The position numbers and the translations under genes were made by a program. Source: Laterigemmans sp052161645 (GTDB lineage Bacteria; Planctomycetota; Planctomycetia; Pirellulales; Pirellulaceae). From it: a stretch of DNA of 64,000 nucleotides. The notes beneath the pieces are model-generated. The model made no database searches. It had not been told where the DNA came from and saw only the letters and a program-made list of their open reading frames with translations. The stretch lies in assembly GCA_052161645.1 (NCBI GenBank), contig CP197414.1; one strand, given 5' to 3'. Shown here piece after piece: positions 1-9,287 of the stretch (position 1 is its first letter; every line of letters begins with the position of its first letter).

Positions 1-2
1 TG

Positions 3-830
3 GCTGGCGAAAGTTACTTCTTTGCCGACGAATTACAGGATGCGGAAAACGCATATAAAACGTTGCAAAATGAACATCCTCGTTCGCGCCACTCCGAGAG
101 TGTTTCCAAGCGTGTCTTTGCCATCGGTAAGTACTGGATTGACGCCGGGATTGCCCGCGAGGGAAGCGTGATCCCCGTCAATTTTTCCGACGCCAGCCGT
201 CCCTGGATCGATACCGGTGGGCACGGGATTCGGGTGCTCGACCAGCTGCGATACGACGACCCCACCGGTACGTTGGCTGATGACGCAACCATGGCTACCG
301 CCGTAGAATACATGCGCCAAGAAAACTGGTTCGAGGCTGATCAACTGTTTAATGACTTGCGTGACGTATTTTCGGATAGCGATCACCAATTCAACGCTCA
401 TAAATTCGGAGTGCGTTGCAAGTTGGAAATGTATGCCGGCCCCAATTATAGCGGGCTGGCGCTCGATGAGGCTGAGAAATTAATTGAGCGGACGCGACGA
501 CTGTTCCCGCAAGAGTTGGCGAAGCCAGAAAACCAAGAGTTTTTTGATAATGCGGAAAACATCGTCGTATTCAAGCAGGCTGAAAAACTTTGGACCCGAG
601 CGTTGTATCGAGAGAAGCAAGGATATTACGGCGGCGCCCAGGAATATCTGCAGCAGATCTTAGACAAATATCCCACTACCCCGTTTGCCAGCGACGCTCG
701 CGAGCACTTACAACGTAACGCGGAAAAGCCACCCACACCGCCGCAACGTTTGGCGTTTTTGGCCAAGCTGTTTCCGAATGGTCAGCCGCAAAAACCGCTG
801 GTCGGTGCCGATGGCAGCATGTTGCGGTAA
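3..830 (+). CDS. BamD-like TPR protein (5' truncated by window edge)
   Basis: The reading frame is open from base 3 to the stop at 828-830, so the N-terminus, including any signal peptide or lipobox, lies outside the window. The visible part opens with a helix-turn-helix TPR unit (AGESYFFADELQDAENAY, then KTLQNEHPRSRH), followed by an insert and further helical pairs ending in a unit with a DKYPTTPFASDARE motif. That pattern is typical of YfiO/BamD proteins, which are outer-membrane lipoproteins of the beta-barrel assembly machine. The next gene on the same strand is an LptE-like lipoprotein, which fits an outer-membrane biogenesis cluster. The family call is by TPR pattern and context only; a generic TPR protein is possible. 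Confidence 0.6.
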   Translation, partial: AGESYFFADELQDAENAYKTLQNEHPRSRHSESVSKRVFAIGKYWIDAGIAREGSVIPVNFSDASRPWIDTGGHGIRVLDQLRYDDPTGTLADDATMATAVEYMRQENWFEADQLFNDLRDVFSDSDHQFNAHKFGVRCKLEMYAGPNYSGLALDEAEKLIERTRRLFPQELAKPENQEFFDNAENIVVFKQAEKLWTRALYREKQGYYGGAQEYLQQILDKYPTTPFASDAREHLQRNAEKPPTPPQRLAFLAKLFPNGQPQKPLVGADGSMLR

Positions 831-887
831 CTTGGTGATACTACAAGTTGTTTCCAGCTAGTTCTTTAGCCCAATTAGGTACTTGCA

Positions 888-1508
888 ATGGAGTGTGCCC
901 TGCCGCCCAAGCCCGTTGCTGCTGGCTCAGCGGTCGGCTCCTTCCATAAACCTAGCAGCTCCCGATATCCGCATTCACCAAGCTTGGCAGTGCTGGCTAG
1001 CTGGGGCTGTCTGCTCGTCGCATTATTGGTGACTGGTTGTGCCGGGTACCAGTTTGGGCCGCGAGCAATGTTTCGTCCTGATATTCGCACGGTGCACGTG
1101 CCGATCGTTCGGAATGAAACATTTCGGCATGATTTGGGAGTGCGGATGAGCGAGGCAATCGTCCGCCGCATTCAAGATCGAACGCCTTACATTGTGACGG
1201 GTGATCCGAATGCCGACAGCGTGCTGACCTGCCGCTTCGTCAGCGCTGGAAAACAAGGTTTGACCGAGACTGAGACCGACGAATTACGGGCCTTTGACGT
1301 GACGATATCTGTCGATGCCAGCTGGGTTGGGCGCAACGGTGCGGTGTTGATGGAGAATCGGTTTCTACCGACTGGAAACCTAGCGTTAACTTTTGGCCAA
1401 CAAACGCGGGTGGTGCCCGAAGCGGGGCAGTCCTTCGAAGTCGAAGTGCAAGCTGCGATCGATGATCTGGCCGACCGCATCGTGGCGCAAATGGAAGCCC
1501 GCTGGTAG
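888..1508 (+). CDS. LptE-like LPS-assembly lipoprotein
   Basis: A 206-residue protein. A hydrophobic stretch ends in LLVALLVTGC followed by AGYQFG, a lipobox at about residue 51 and the usual start of mature LptE. The rest follows LptE: a strand with TVHVPIVRNETFRHDLG, a helix SEAIVRRIQDRTPY, then DADSVLTCRF and a C-terminal helix (AAIDDLADRIVAQME). LptE partners LptD in inserting lipopolysaccharide at the outer membrane. The ATG at 888 gives an unusually long region before the lipobox, so a later TTG or GTG start is likely. It lies 57 bp after the BamD-like gene on the same strand. Confidence 0.72.
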   Translation: MECALPPKPVAAGSAVGSFHKPSSSRYPHSPSLAVLASWGCLLVALLVTGCAGYQFGPRAMFRPDIRTVHVPIVRNETFRHDLGVRMSEAIVRRIQDRTPYIVTGDPNADSVLTCRFVSAGKQGLTETETDELRAFDVTISVDASWVGRNGAVLMENRFLPTGNLALTFGQQTRVVPEAGQSFEVEVQAAIDDLADRIVAQMEARW

Positions 1509-1526
1509 CCGCGAAGCCTGAGGCCG

Positions 1527-2072
1527 TTAACCCTTCCGCTGTTTGGCCACGCGGGCCACCGCCTGCTCGTAATGATGCCGGGCCGCTCGACCACTGATCG
1601 TTCTTCGGCTCAATAAATCTGCCGCGATCAATTCCACTGCCAGCCAAGTATCAGCCACATCCAACAACGACTCGACCTTATCGAGCCAACGTTTTTCCAA
1701 CCGTTCGGCTTGCTTGACGCTGGCCGCTCGCGAGCAGATCAGGGCCCGCACCTGACGTAAATCAGCCGCCGCACCTGCCCAGCAATACCGACCCGAAATT
1801 CGACCTTCGGCGGCCGCCCCCGCCAATAGAATCAGCCCCTCGGACTCCAGCCAATCCTTTGGCGGTTTGTTGGAACCCTTCTTCAATTCACACTGTCCCA
1901 ATCGCGTCAGCTTGGGCAAAATGCTGACCCGTTGGACCAGACGCCCCATCAACAAGGCGACGACGGCGTGCCCCGCTTCATGGTAGGCCGTTAAGGTGTC
2001 AGCAACGCTGGGGCTATCAGTCTGCGGGCCGTCAGTCTGCGGGCCGTCAGTCTGCGGGCCGTGCGCATCCAT
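1527..2072 (-). CDS. Stand-alone M41 (FtsH protease domain)-like metallopeptidase
   Basis: A 181-residue protein from ATG at 2072; a TTG at 2108 abutting the upstream stop is the alternative start. It contains AYHEAGHAVVALLMGR, the HEXXH zinc site of FtsH-type M41 peptidases. Further on, LAGAAAEGRISG and GAAADLRQ match the FtsH region holding the third zinc ligand (Asp). No AAA+ ATPase domain or membrane segment is present, so this is an isolated protease module, not FtsH. The N-terminus carries three DGPQT pentapeptide repeats encoded by 15-bp tandem repeats. It follows the DUF1080 gene on the minus strand, 36 bp apart. Substrate and function are unknown. Confidence 0.65.
   Translation of the reverse strand: MDAHGPQTDGPQTDGPQTDSPSVADTLTAYHEAGHAVVALLMGRLVQRVSILPKLTRLGQCELKKGSNKPPKDWLESEGLILLAGAAAEGRISGRYCWAGAAADLRQVRALICSRAASVKQAERLEKRWLDKVESLLDVADTWLAVELIAADLLSRRTISGRAARHHYEQAVARVAKQRKG
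2011..2055. repeat. 15-bp tandem repeat, 3 units, at the 5' end of the M41-like gene
   Basis: Three consecutive 15-bp units of the form GGGCCGTCAGTCTGC (the first has two differences). Read on the minus strand they encode in-frame DGPQT repeats just after the start codon. Confidence 0.9.
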
Positions 2073-2108
2073 CTGATGAATCCACGTGGATGGTCGAATA
2101 CCAAGCAA

Positions 2109-3305
2109 CTACTTTTCGCCTTCCGATGGCTCTACGGCCGTCGGTTCCGCGGGCTGAGCGGCGGGCGCATTAGCGGGGGCGGGGCTTTCCGCTTCTGCTT
2201 CAACGCCTGCGTCACCTGTTGGCTCCACTGCTTTCTCATCCTCTGGCGTTACGGGTGCGACAGCGGTTTCCAGCACCGGAAATTCGCTGGTTGTCATTAA
2301 GCCACGGTCGACAACCCAAACGTTACGAAAACGTACCGGGTCGGAATGGTTTTGCAAGAACGTGGGCAACAAATTAGGCTCTTCAGCTTTTCCTGCTCCG
2401 GTTGGTCCGGGAATACTGACGTTGTCGTGGACTTTGACGCCATTCAGCCAGGAGGTCACATGAGCATCCCGCAATTTGGAACCATCGGCAGCCCAGCGAG
2501 GCGCCGTGAACTGGACATCATAAGTCTGCCAAACCAATGGTGGTAAGCACATGTTAATGTCTGGTGCTTTAAAGCGATACAACGCGCCACAGCCGTTGAA
2601 AACTATATCTTGCGCGAACGAGTCCAAAATTTGGCACTCATAGCGGCTCATTAAATAGATACCACTATTTCCCCGGGATTGGCCCGCCGACAAGGGCATG
2701 TAAGGCAAGCGAAATTCGACGTGCAAGTTAAAGTCTTGCAGCATTGGCTTAAGCGTGGAGCCTTGTGTTAGCAACCCATCTTCAGTCATCTCGCCACTGG
2801 TGAATTGCTCGGTACCGCTGCCATCGAAGAGCACGATTGCGCCGTCCGGAGAGGCGGCTCCCAAGGTGGGGCTGACGCGCTCGACGCGTTCCAGCCTTCC
2901 CAGTCGCTCACCGTTGCGGGCAATAATCTGGCAACCATTTTGTTCGACAATGATTGCCCAGGGGCCACCGGAGAGGACCAGGAAATCGCCCGCTCGCCGC
3001 CCCAGCAGCTTAGTCGGTCCCGGCTGATGATTTGCTTGCCCGGGTAACCCGCCCATGAAGGTTACCGCTTCGAAGTTTTCACCACCAACGCAGCGCAGCT
3101 GTAGGGCCAACGGCACATACTGATTCTCGCCCTCGGCCGATTTGATTGGACCCACAAACTCGCCTTGCAGGGCGTAGCTGGGGTCATTTTCTGGCGGTTC
3201 AGTCAGCGCGATTTTGGCCGGTGGGTCTTGGCCGTGGGCCGACGCGGCCCCAACCAGTGCGACACCAAAACAAAAACTTCGGAACATCAGTACAGCGGCA
3301 CGCAT
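2109..3305 (-). CDS. Secreted DUF1080 (3-keto-disaccharide hydrolase-like) protein
   Basis: A 398-residue protein from ATG at 3305, chosen because it begins directly with a signal peptide (MRAAVLMFRSFCFGVALVG, then AASAHGQ). An ATG-less upstream extension to 3392 is open but looks non-coding. The central region (DGSGTEQF, LQDFNLHVEFRLPY, RGNSGIYLMSRYECQILDSF, PPLVWQTYDVQF) is the concanavalin-like DUF1080 fold, abundant in planctomycetes and associated with carbohydrate breakdown. The last 60 residues are Ala/Pro/Glu-rich low complexity. It is probably periplasmic or exported. The substrate cannot be read from sequence. Confidence 0.8.
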   Translation of the reverse strand: MRAAVLMFRSFCFGVALVGAASAHGQDPPAKIALTEPPENDPSYALQGEFVGPIKSAEGENQYVPLALQLRCVGGENFEAVTFMGGLPGQANHQPGPTKLLGRRAGDFLVLSGGPWAIIVEQNGCQIIARNGERLGRLERVERVSPTLGAASPDGAIVLFDGSGTEQFTSGEMTEDGLLTQGSTLKPMLQDFNLHVEFRLPYMPLSAGQSRGNSGIYLMSRYECQILDSFAQDIVFNGCGALYRFKAPDINMCLPPLVWQTYDVQFTAPRWAADGSKLRDAHVTSWLNGVKVHDNVSIPGPTGAGKAEEPNLLPTFLQNHSDPVRFRNVWVVDRGLMTTSEFPVLETAVAPVTPEDEKAVEPTGDAGVEAEAESPAPANAPAAQPAEPTAVEPSEGEK

Positions 3306-3496
3306 TCGACAATACCTTGCGGGGGTAACTGCCGCATTCAGTGGCAGCCGCCAATTCGCGTGGTGCCGGATACTGCCTGCGGCCGGAATCATCTCGGGAG
3401 TGTGACTTTGATTACCAGGCTTAGCTTAGTTCGAGCGTAGGGTAACCGCAATCTCGCCAAGATGATTCGCGCTTATCGGCGTTCGAAGCCCGCTGG

Positions 3497-6436
3497 CTAT
3501 TCCACTCGTCGCTCAAAATCGTCGGCTAGTAGGCCATCGCTGAGGAGTTTGTCGATTGCCGGTTGATTCTGCTCCGCTTCGTCGTTGGGATGGTCGATCC
3601 ACTGTTGGCAGTCAGTGAGCCCAGTACTGAGTTGGTCGCTGTTCACGGAAGAGTAAGCGAGTTGGCTAAAAAACTGATCACGATAAGAGTTCCTGGAGGG
3701 TTGCTCCGCGATTGAAAACTCTGAGGCCTGACCAGCATTCAAGACGTTAGTGCGGTCATTGGGTAACGCTAGCATGGCACCAGTTGGTCCACCCAAATTG
3801 GAAAATCCACCTCCGCTGCCGCCAGTACCAAGCCCGTCTCCGGCGTTCCCACCAGGAATTGCTGCAGCACTTCCCGAGACGAAGTTATCACTGATAACAT
3901 CCAACCAGCCAATGCTGGCCCAAGTGGTCCATTTCTCACTGAAGAAACCTGTTCCCGTCGAACTCGATACGTAGACCGAACCGTTCGGGTGTCGCATCGA
4001 GAGGTCATCGCTGCCGTCGCCGTTAAAATCCCCCGCGGAAATATCGGCCCAGGCAACATCCGCCCAGACGGCCCATTTTTCATTCACAAAATTAGTGCCA
4101 CTGGAGCGAGCAACGTAAACACTTCCGTTGGGATGCCGCATCGTTAGATCGGCTATTCCATCCCCGTTAAAGTCAGCGGATTTGACATCAAGCCAACCAA
4201 TGTCAGCCCATACAGTCCAAACTTCATTCACAAAGCCCGTTCCCGTGGAACGAGCGACATAGACGGTTCCGTTTGGATGTCGCAGGGCGAGATCGGTTCG
4301 GCCGTCTCCGGTAAAGTCAGCAGCCTGAACGTCGTTCCAAGCTACCGTCCCCGAACTAAGCCATTTTTCGTTAACAAAGCCGGAACCGGTGGACCGCGCA
4401 ACGTAAATCGAACCATTGGGGTGTCGCATTGTCAAATCATCTAAACCGTCTCCATCAAAATCGCCAACTTTGACATCAACCCAAGCAACATCTGCCCAAG
4501 TGGACCATTTGGACGTGGAAAAGGCGTTCCCATCCGCAATGGCAACGTAAATGCGCCCATCCGGATGACGCGTCACCACGTCGTCCACGCCATCCCCGTT
4601 AAAGTCACCAGCGAGCACGTCTGTCCAAGCGACGTCAGCCCAAGTAGACCATTTTTCCGTGTTAAAACTATTGCCGCTGGAGCGGGCAACATAGACGCTT
4701 CCGTTCGGATGGCGAGCGAGTAGATCGGCTCGATTATCTCCAGTGAAATCGCCACTTTGCACATCGTTCCAGGCAACGTCGGCCCAAGTCGTCCATTTCT
4801 CATTGGTAAAGCTGCTGCCCGTTGAGCGGGAAACATAGATTGTTCCGTTGGGATGGCGCATCGTCAGGTCGGTCAGCGGAATACCGGCATTAATGACCCA
4901 AGGTTCGTTCCCTGTGCCATCTGACGCGCTGAAAAACAGACTTCCGTTGGCAACCGCTAGGCCGTCAATGTTTGCGTTCGCGCCAGCGGCAGATTGATTA
5001 ATGTCGCTGACTAGAACAGTTCCAGCACTTGTACCATCACTTTTCCATAGTTCTTCCCCAACAGTACCATCGTTGGCAGTGAAATAGACCTCGCCGTTGA
5101 AACCAGTCATGTAATATGGGTAACTGCCATAGTTGCCTCCTGTCGAAGCAGGCTTGATATCCTTCACCAGCATCGTCCCCGCCTCGGTTCCGTCCGATTT
5201 CCAGAGTTCAAATCCAGTGCTCCCGTCGCTGGCTGAAAAATACAAGGTGCCGTTGACGTCGGTCAAGTTACTGGGGTACGACCCGAGCTCGTTATCGGGA
5301 GTATCAGTGTTGGGGTTAATGTTTTTAACCAGCAGGGTTCCTGCCGCTGTGCCGTCGCTTTTCCAAAGCTCACTCCCAAATTCGTCCGTGGAAACGCTGC
5401 CAAAGATAAGGTTTCCAGAGCGAACGATTTCCGAGGGTGTGATATAGCCAAATGGCACTGTCCCAAAGTCTTTGAGGAGAACCGTTCCCGCAGTCGTACC
5501 ATCGCTGCTCCAAAATTGTGGAGTGTCGTCAGCGTTAAATGGAGTGCCGTCGCTGCCACTGCCGAGTGCGCCAAAGTAGATCTTTCCGTTCAGTTCCGCG
5601 AAGTCTTGGTAGTACCCTGCCGAAGGGTAGGAACCAGCGGGGCCCGGTTCAATATCTTTGACCAATACCGTGCCCGCAGTCGTACCATCGCTGGACCAAA
5701 GCTCTTTGCCGTTCGCGCCATTGTTGGCCGCAAATAGCACATTCGAGCCGAAGGCGTACAGTCCGCCCGGGTATGAGCTGTCATCGCCGGGGTTGATATC
5801 CTTCACCATCGTCGGCGTGCCGAAGTTTTCCGACTTCCATAATTCAACCCCGGAGGTCGCGTTGCCCATCGGAAAGAATAGCGTGTTGCCAACTGCGGCA
5901 TAGGAAAAGGCTGTCGAGTCGTACAAACTCTCGGGAGATGAGCCGACCCCGAAATCATGGACCATGATCGTCCCCCCCGTGGTCCCGTCGCTCTTCCAAA
6001 ACTCCGATCGATCATCTGAGGCGGCTACGGTGGGGCCCCGGTCGAGGAACGCAATCGCAATCGTATTATTAGCGATATCCAAGCCCAAAATCTCACCGTT
6101 CACACTGCCGTTGGCAAGATCCTTTACTAGTTCCGTCCCCCCCGTAGTTCCATCGGTTTTCCAAAGCTCAGTTTGCTGCGCGACGAAATAGGTATCTCCG
6201 TTATAAGCTAAGAAACTCGCCGGATCGGATCCGCCCGGATCGTCGGCAATGTTGAGTAATAACTGAGGTGAGGCAGCTAATAATTGACGATTTTCCAATA
6301 GCTCTATCCTTAGCCCACGGCGACTTATTTTCATCCGTCCAGCACGGGGGAAAGATCGAGAAATAGGTTGGCGTCGTGAGGAACGGTGGGGCAGCATTGG
6401 TGGGAGCTCGCTGGCAATGGGACGGGGCAAATACAA
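3497..6436 (-). CDS. Large surface protein with ELWxxDGTxxGT repeats and FG-GAP/VCBS-like repeats
   Basis: A 979-residue protein. The N-terminus has a basic segment and the motif IELLENRQLLAA, the short sorting-like motif seen near the start of many planctomycete surface proteins. Residues about 60-520 hold tandem units with ELWKSDGTAAGT-type cores (WKSDGT, WSSDGT variants). Residues about 520-855 hold seven units of about 48 residues built on RHPNGSVYVARS, EKW.TWADVAW and GDFNGDG.DDL; the last is the calcium-binding-like FG-GAP/VCBS core. A Gly-rich linker and a short acidic tail end the protein. It is probably a secreted or cell-wall beta-propeller protein of unknown ligand. No catalytic domain is visible. 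Confidence 0.75.
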   Translation of the reverse strand: MYLPRPIASELPPMLPHRSSRRQPISRSFPRAGRMKISRRGLRIELLENRQLLAASPQLLLNIADDPGGSDPASFLAYNGDTYFVAQQTELWKTDGTTGGTELVKDLANGSVNGEILGLDIANNTIAIAFLDRGPTVAASDDRSEFWKSDGTTGGTIMVHDFGVGSSPESLYDSTAFSYAAVGNTLFFPMGNATSGVELWKSENFGTPTMVKDINPGDDSSYPGGLYAFGSNVLFAANNGANGKELWSSDGTTAGTVLVKDIEPGPAGSYPSAGYYQDFAELNGKIYFGALGSGSDGTPFNADDTPQFWSSDGTTAGTVLLKDFGTVPFGYITPSEIVRSGNLIFGSVSTDEFGSELWKSDGTAAGTLLVKNINPNTDTPDNELGSYPSNLTDVNGTLYFSASDGSTGFELWKSDGTEAGTMLVKDIKPASTGGNYGSYPYYMTGFNGEVYFTANDGTVGEELWKSDGTSAGTVLVSDINQSAAGANANIDGLAVANGSLFFSASDGTGNEPWVINAGIPLTDLTMRHPNGTIYVSRSTGSSFTNEKWTTWADVAWNDVQSGDFTGDNRADLLARHPNGSVYVARSSGNSFNTEKWSTWADVAWTDVLAGDFNGDGVDDVVTRHPDGRIYVAIADGNAFSTSKWSTWADVAWVDVKVGDFDGDGLDDLTMRHPNGSIYVARSTGSGFVNEKWLSSGTVAWNDVQAADFTGDGRTDLALRHPNGTVYVARSTGTGFVNEVWTVWADIGWLDVKSADFNGDGIADLTMRHPNGSVYVARSSGTNFVNEKWAVWADVAWADISAGDFNGDGSDDLSMRHPNGSVYVSSSTGTGFFSEKWTTWASIGWLDVISDNFVSGSAAAIPGGNAGDGLGTGGSGGGFSNLGGPTGAMLALPNDRTNVLNAGQASEFSIAEQPSRNSYRDQFFSQLAYSSVNSDQLSTGLTDCQQWIDHPNDEAEQNQPAIDKLLSDGLLADDFERRVE
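3875..4877. repeat. Seven coding tandem repeats of about 144 bp
   Basis: Seven consecutive 48-residue units with the cores RHPNGxxYVxRS and GDFxGDGxxDL inside the surface protein. Unit 4 replaces TWADVAW with SSGTVAW and the last unit has lost the GDG core (DNFVSG). The other units are regular. Confidence 0.85.
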
Positions 6437-6705
6437 AGCTTCGCGATAATCGTTATAATCGAATCTACCGCTCCTTCAAGGCAAGTTCGGTACCAATTTT
6501 GAGCGTTTTTAGCAAAATAAGTACTTAGCCACGAACTGCATGCCTGCTGTCGGGTGTGATGCAGCTAAGCACGTAGCGGGGTTATGTTCTGTCGAGGCGA
6601 CCCTTAGTAGGAAAAAGACAAAGCTGGCAAAATCGATTTTCAAGTACGTGATGTTTCAAAGCGCCCCCCTAGTTCTTGTTTGCAAACATTCGGAGATTAC
6701 CAATA

Positions 6706-7827
6706 GTGAATGCTAATGATAGGCAGCCAACGGATGCTTCGCTCCGAGAGGTGCGTTTCGAACATTCAAGCGAATTTATTGGGTTGTTAAAACAAGCGGG
6801 AGTCAGCCTGTTGGTGACAACTTATCAGGCAAACAAACTCGTGGTCATCGGGCAACATGCTGGGGAGTTGCAATTGTCTTTCCATAATTTTGAGCGGGCG
6901 ATGGGACTCGCAGTCCAGCAGGATAAGATCGCGATCGGTGGGAGGGCTGAGGTTTGGTATTTGAATTCCACACCGGATGTTGTCGCGCAATGGGGACCAA
7001 ATGCGTCGCATGATGCTTGTTTCTTGACGAGGACTGCTTTCTTTACCGAGGAAATCCATGGCCATGAGTTGGCTTGGTGTAATGATCAATTATGGATAGT
7101 AAATACTAGGTTTTCATGCCTCTGTACTCTTGAGTCGCCTTATAGTTTTGTGCCTCGCTGGCGTCCCAGCTTTATTACAAAACTAGCCGCCGAGGATCGC
7201 TGTCACTTGAACGGGTTAGCCGTGGTGGATAATCGACCGAAGTATGTCACCGCCATGGCTGAGTCAGATACTGCTGCCGGTTGGCGCTCTTCGAAAGCGA
7301 CTACTGGCTGCCTGTTGGACGTCGAGACTGGCGAAACTGTGGCGAGGGGGTTCGCGATGCCACATTCTCCTCGAGTTCATCAGGCACAGCTCTGGGTACT
7401 CGATTCTGGTCGGGGAGCATTGACGAATCTGGAACCAAATTCAGGGAAAGCAACAATTGTTAGTAGGCAGCCGGGATACACGAGAGGCTTGGACTTCTGC
7501 GGGCCTTTCGCTTTTATCGGCTTATCTCGAATTCGCGAAACCTCTACATTTGATGGAATTCCGATCGCTGAGAACCGAGAGAACTTAAAGTGTGGCGTGG
7601 CAATTGTGGACTGGCGAACGGGCCAACATCTCGCTCATTTTGAATTTCTCAGCGGGGTTGAAGAGATTTTTGATGTTCGCGTTGTCGCGACGGCTGCCAA
7701 TCCCTACATCGCTGGGCCGAAAGCTATGGAGGAAGGGGGTAAGTCAATTTGGTTTGCTCCCGCTTCACCCGTGCCGACGCGCATTGGCGATGAGCCCTTT
7801 GTTGCGGCACAGCCACCAGCCCTTTGA
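6706..7827 (+). CDS. TIGR03032-like conserved protein
   Basis: A 373-residue protein. The GTG at 6706 is preferred over the TTG at 6676 because GGAG (6692-6695) sits 10 bases before it, while nothing precedes the TTG. The pattern LLVTTYQANKLVVIG, GLAVQQDKIAIGG, HDACFL...HGHELAW, NTRFSCLCTL, DRCHLNGLAV and HSPRVHQAQLWVLDSGRG is that of the TIGR03032 family, a beta-propeller-like protein of unknown function often found near polysaccharide or sulfotransferase genes. No signal peptide is visible. It is divergent from the surface-protein gene (269 bp apart) and followed by an acetyltransferase. The function is not known. Confidence 0.75.
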   Translation: MNANDRQPTDASLREVRFEHSSEFIGLLKQAGVSLLVTTYQANKLVVIGQHAGELQLSFHNFERAMGLAVQQDKIAIGGRAEVWYLNSTPDVVAQWGPNASHDACFLTRTAFFTEEIHGHELAWCNDQLWIVNTRFSCLCTLESPYSFVPRWRPSFITKLAAEDRCHLNGLAVVDNRPKYVTAMAESDTAAGWRSSKATTGCLLDVETGETVARGFAMPHSPRVHQAQLWVLDSGRGALTNLEPNSGKATIVSRQPGYTRGLDFCGPFAFIGLSRIRETSTFDGIPIAENRENLKCGVAIVDWRTGQHLAHFEFLSGVEEIFDVRVVATAANPYIAGPKAMEEGGKSIWFAPASPVPTRIGDEPFVAAQPPAL

Positions 7828-7874
7828 GAAATTTTTTTGCCAAGTATAAATAGACGTTTGGATGGTTATTGCCT

Positions 7875-8477
7875 ATGAAATCGGAATTGCAACGCATGAT
7901 CGCCGGCGAACCGTATGATGCGATGGATGCGGAACTGGTTGAGGCGCGAGCCGTGGCACGTGACCTGTGTCAAGACCTCAACGCCACCCGCGAGCGCGAC
8001 CAAGCCGCACGGCGAAACATTCTCACCCAACTGTTTGCCAAGGGGGGTGAGACTGTCTGGTTGCAGCCCCCGTTCTATTGTGACTACGGCAGTAACATCT
8101 ATCTGGGGGAACGCGTTTACTTCAATTTCAATTGCGTTGTGCTCGACGTTTGTGAGGTCCACGTCGGTAGCTTTACCTTCTTTGGTCCTGCTGTGCAAAT
8201 TTACGCTGCCTCCCATCCCTTAAATGCACAGCTTCGCCGCACCCATGAATTCGGCAAGCCGATTTCTATTGGCTCCGACGTTTGGGTCGGTGGTGGCGCG
8301 ATCATTTGCCCGGGAGTTTCGATTGGGAACAAATCCGTCATCGGGGCCGGCAGCGTCGTTACTCGGGCCATTCCATCAGGGGTTTTGGCGGTCGGCAACC
8401 CCTGCCGCGTGATCCGCGATTTATCAGCAGATGAGTTCCCTGCCGCTGATTTTCCCACAACCGATGGCACACGATGA
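7875..8477 (+). CDS. Sugar O-acetyltransferase (maltose/galactoside acetyltransferase family)
   Basis: A 200-residue protein starting at the ATG at 7875 (KSELQRMIAGEPYDAMDAEL, the classic Maa/LacA opening). The hexapeptide left-handed beta-helix is visible in NIYLGERVYFNFNCVVLD, FFGPAVQIYAASHPL and the terminal IGSDVWVGGGAIICPGVSIG...VIGAGSVVTRAIPSGVLAVGNP. The catalytic His is in the AASHPL region. It transfers acetyl from acetyl-CoA to sugar hydroxyls in the cytoplasm. Length is normal for the family. A cupin gene follows 15 bp later, so the two are probably co-transcribed. Confidence 0.9.
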   Translation: MKSELQRMIAGEPYDAMDAELVEARAVARDLCQDLNATRERDQAARRNILTQLFAKGGETVWLQPPFYCDYGSNIYLGERVYFNFNCVVLDVCEVHVGSFTFFGPAVQIYAASHPLNAQLRRTHEFGKPISIGSDVWVGGGAIICPGVSIGNKSVIGAGSVVTRAIPSGVLAVGNPCRVIRDLSADEFPAADFPTTDGTR

Positions 8478-8492
8478 TAGAACCTGATAACG

Positions 8493-8831
8493 ATGCAATC
8501 TGGTAGCACGAATAATCTCCTCGCCGACCTGCCCACGTCGATTCCAGCAGAACTGGTAACGGTGCTCGCCGAAAACGCCCATGTTCGCATCGAACGGATT
8601 GTTTCCACGGCCCACTGTAGCCCGCCTGGCTTTTGGTACGACTGTGACGAGCACGAGTGGGTTGTCGTGCTCAAAGGCGAAGGTTTATTACATTTCGAGA
8701 ATGGCCCGACCGTGCGGTTGGGAGTTGGCGATCACTATTTGATCGAAGCGCACCAGCGACATCGGGTTGAGTGGACATCAGAAACTGAACCAACCGCCTG
8801 GCTGGCTGTTTATTTCTCCGCACAATCTTGA
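8493..8831 (+). CDS. Small cupin-domain protein
   Basis: A 112-residue single-domain cupin. Motif 1 is around CDEHEWVVVLKGEGLLHFENG, with His and Glu as likely metal ligands. Motif 2 is around GDHYLIEAHQRHRVEWT, with a His ligand. There is no signal peptide. The substrate is not deducible; small cupins of this type include isomerases, dioxygenases and sugar-binding proteins. It starts 15 bp after the acetyltransferase on the same strand. Confidence 0.75.
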   Translation: MQSGSTNNLLADLPTSIPAELVTVLAENAHVRIERIVSTAHCSPPGFWYDCDEHEWVVVLKGEGLLHFENGPTVRLGVGDHYLIEAHQRHRVEWTSETEPTAWLAVYFSAQS

Positions 8832-9287
8832 TGGGTCACGATCACGCTCGTTTCGTCCCCGCCAGGTAAACCCTCGTGCTTCGCCTGATCAAGCGATCAA
8901 TGAAGCTTTGACGATCCGCAGTTCCCGCGCGGCAAAAGGGAGGGTTGCAAAGCTTGAAGTCGTACGGTTTGCTTGGCTCGAAATCCAACCAATCATGACT
9001 ACCTGGGACACCTCAGATATCGGTGTAGCCTTGTCGCTGCAATCAATTGGCCTGCGATGGTCCGCTGGGTATCCGATACCGGGTGGGGGCACGGGCTGAA
9101 ATACAATGGCCATTGCCGATTTCCTGTTCGCTGCAGCGCAGTAGGGTTCGGTAATCTGAACCGAATGGGATGTCAGCGAGGCAAGCATTTGACCAACCAG
9201 AGAGCAGCTTGCGAGCCGAGAGACTGGCGAGCGGTGGGGCCGGGACATAAAAAAACCGTCACTGGGGTGTGACGGTTTTTAAAGAAG
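8832..9287. other. Intergenic region, no gene recognised
   Basis: 456 bp between the cupin gene and tRNA-Asp. Open frames exist on both strands but none has a recognisable domain or good start. The only clear element is the terminator hairpin at 9251-9280, next to the tRNA. Confidence 0.6.
9251..9280 (-). terminator. Rho-independent terminator of tRNA-Asp
   Basis: A perfect 12-bp stem, AAAAACCGTCAC (9251-9262) with GTGACGGTTTTT (9269-9280), and a 6-base loop. Read on the minus strand it is GC-rich at the loop end and finishes in a U-run, 7 bases downstream of the tRNA 3' end. The stem is symmetric, so it could also stop plus-strand transcription. Confidence 0.85.

Noticed and set aside
8832..9287. 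Open frames of about 100 codons on both strands
   Set aside because: They overlap each other, have no domain or RBS, and one runs through the tRNA terminator.
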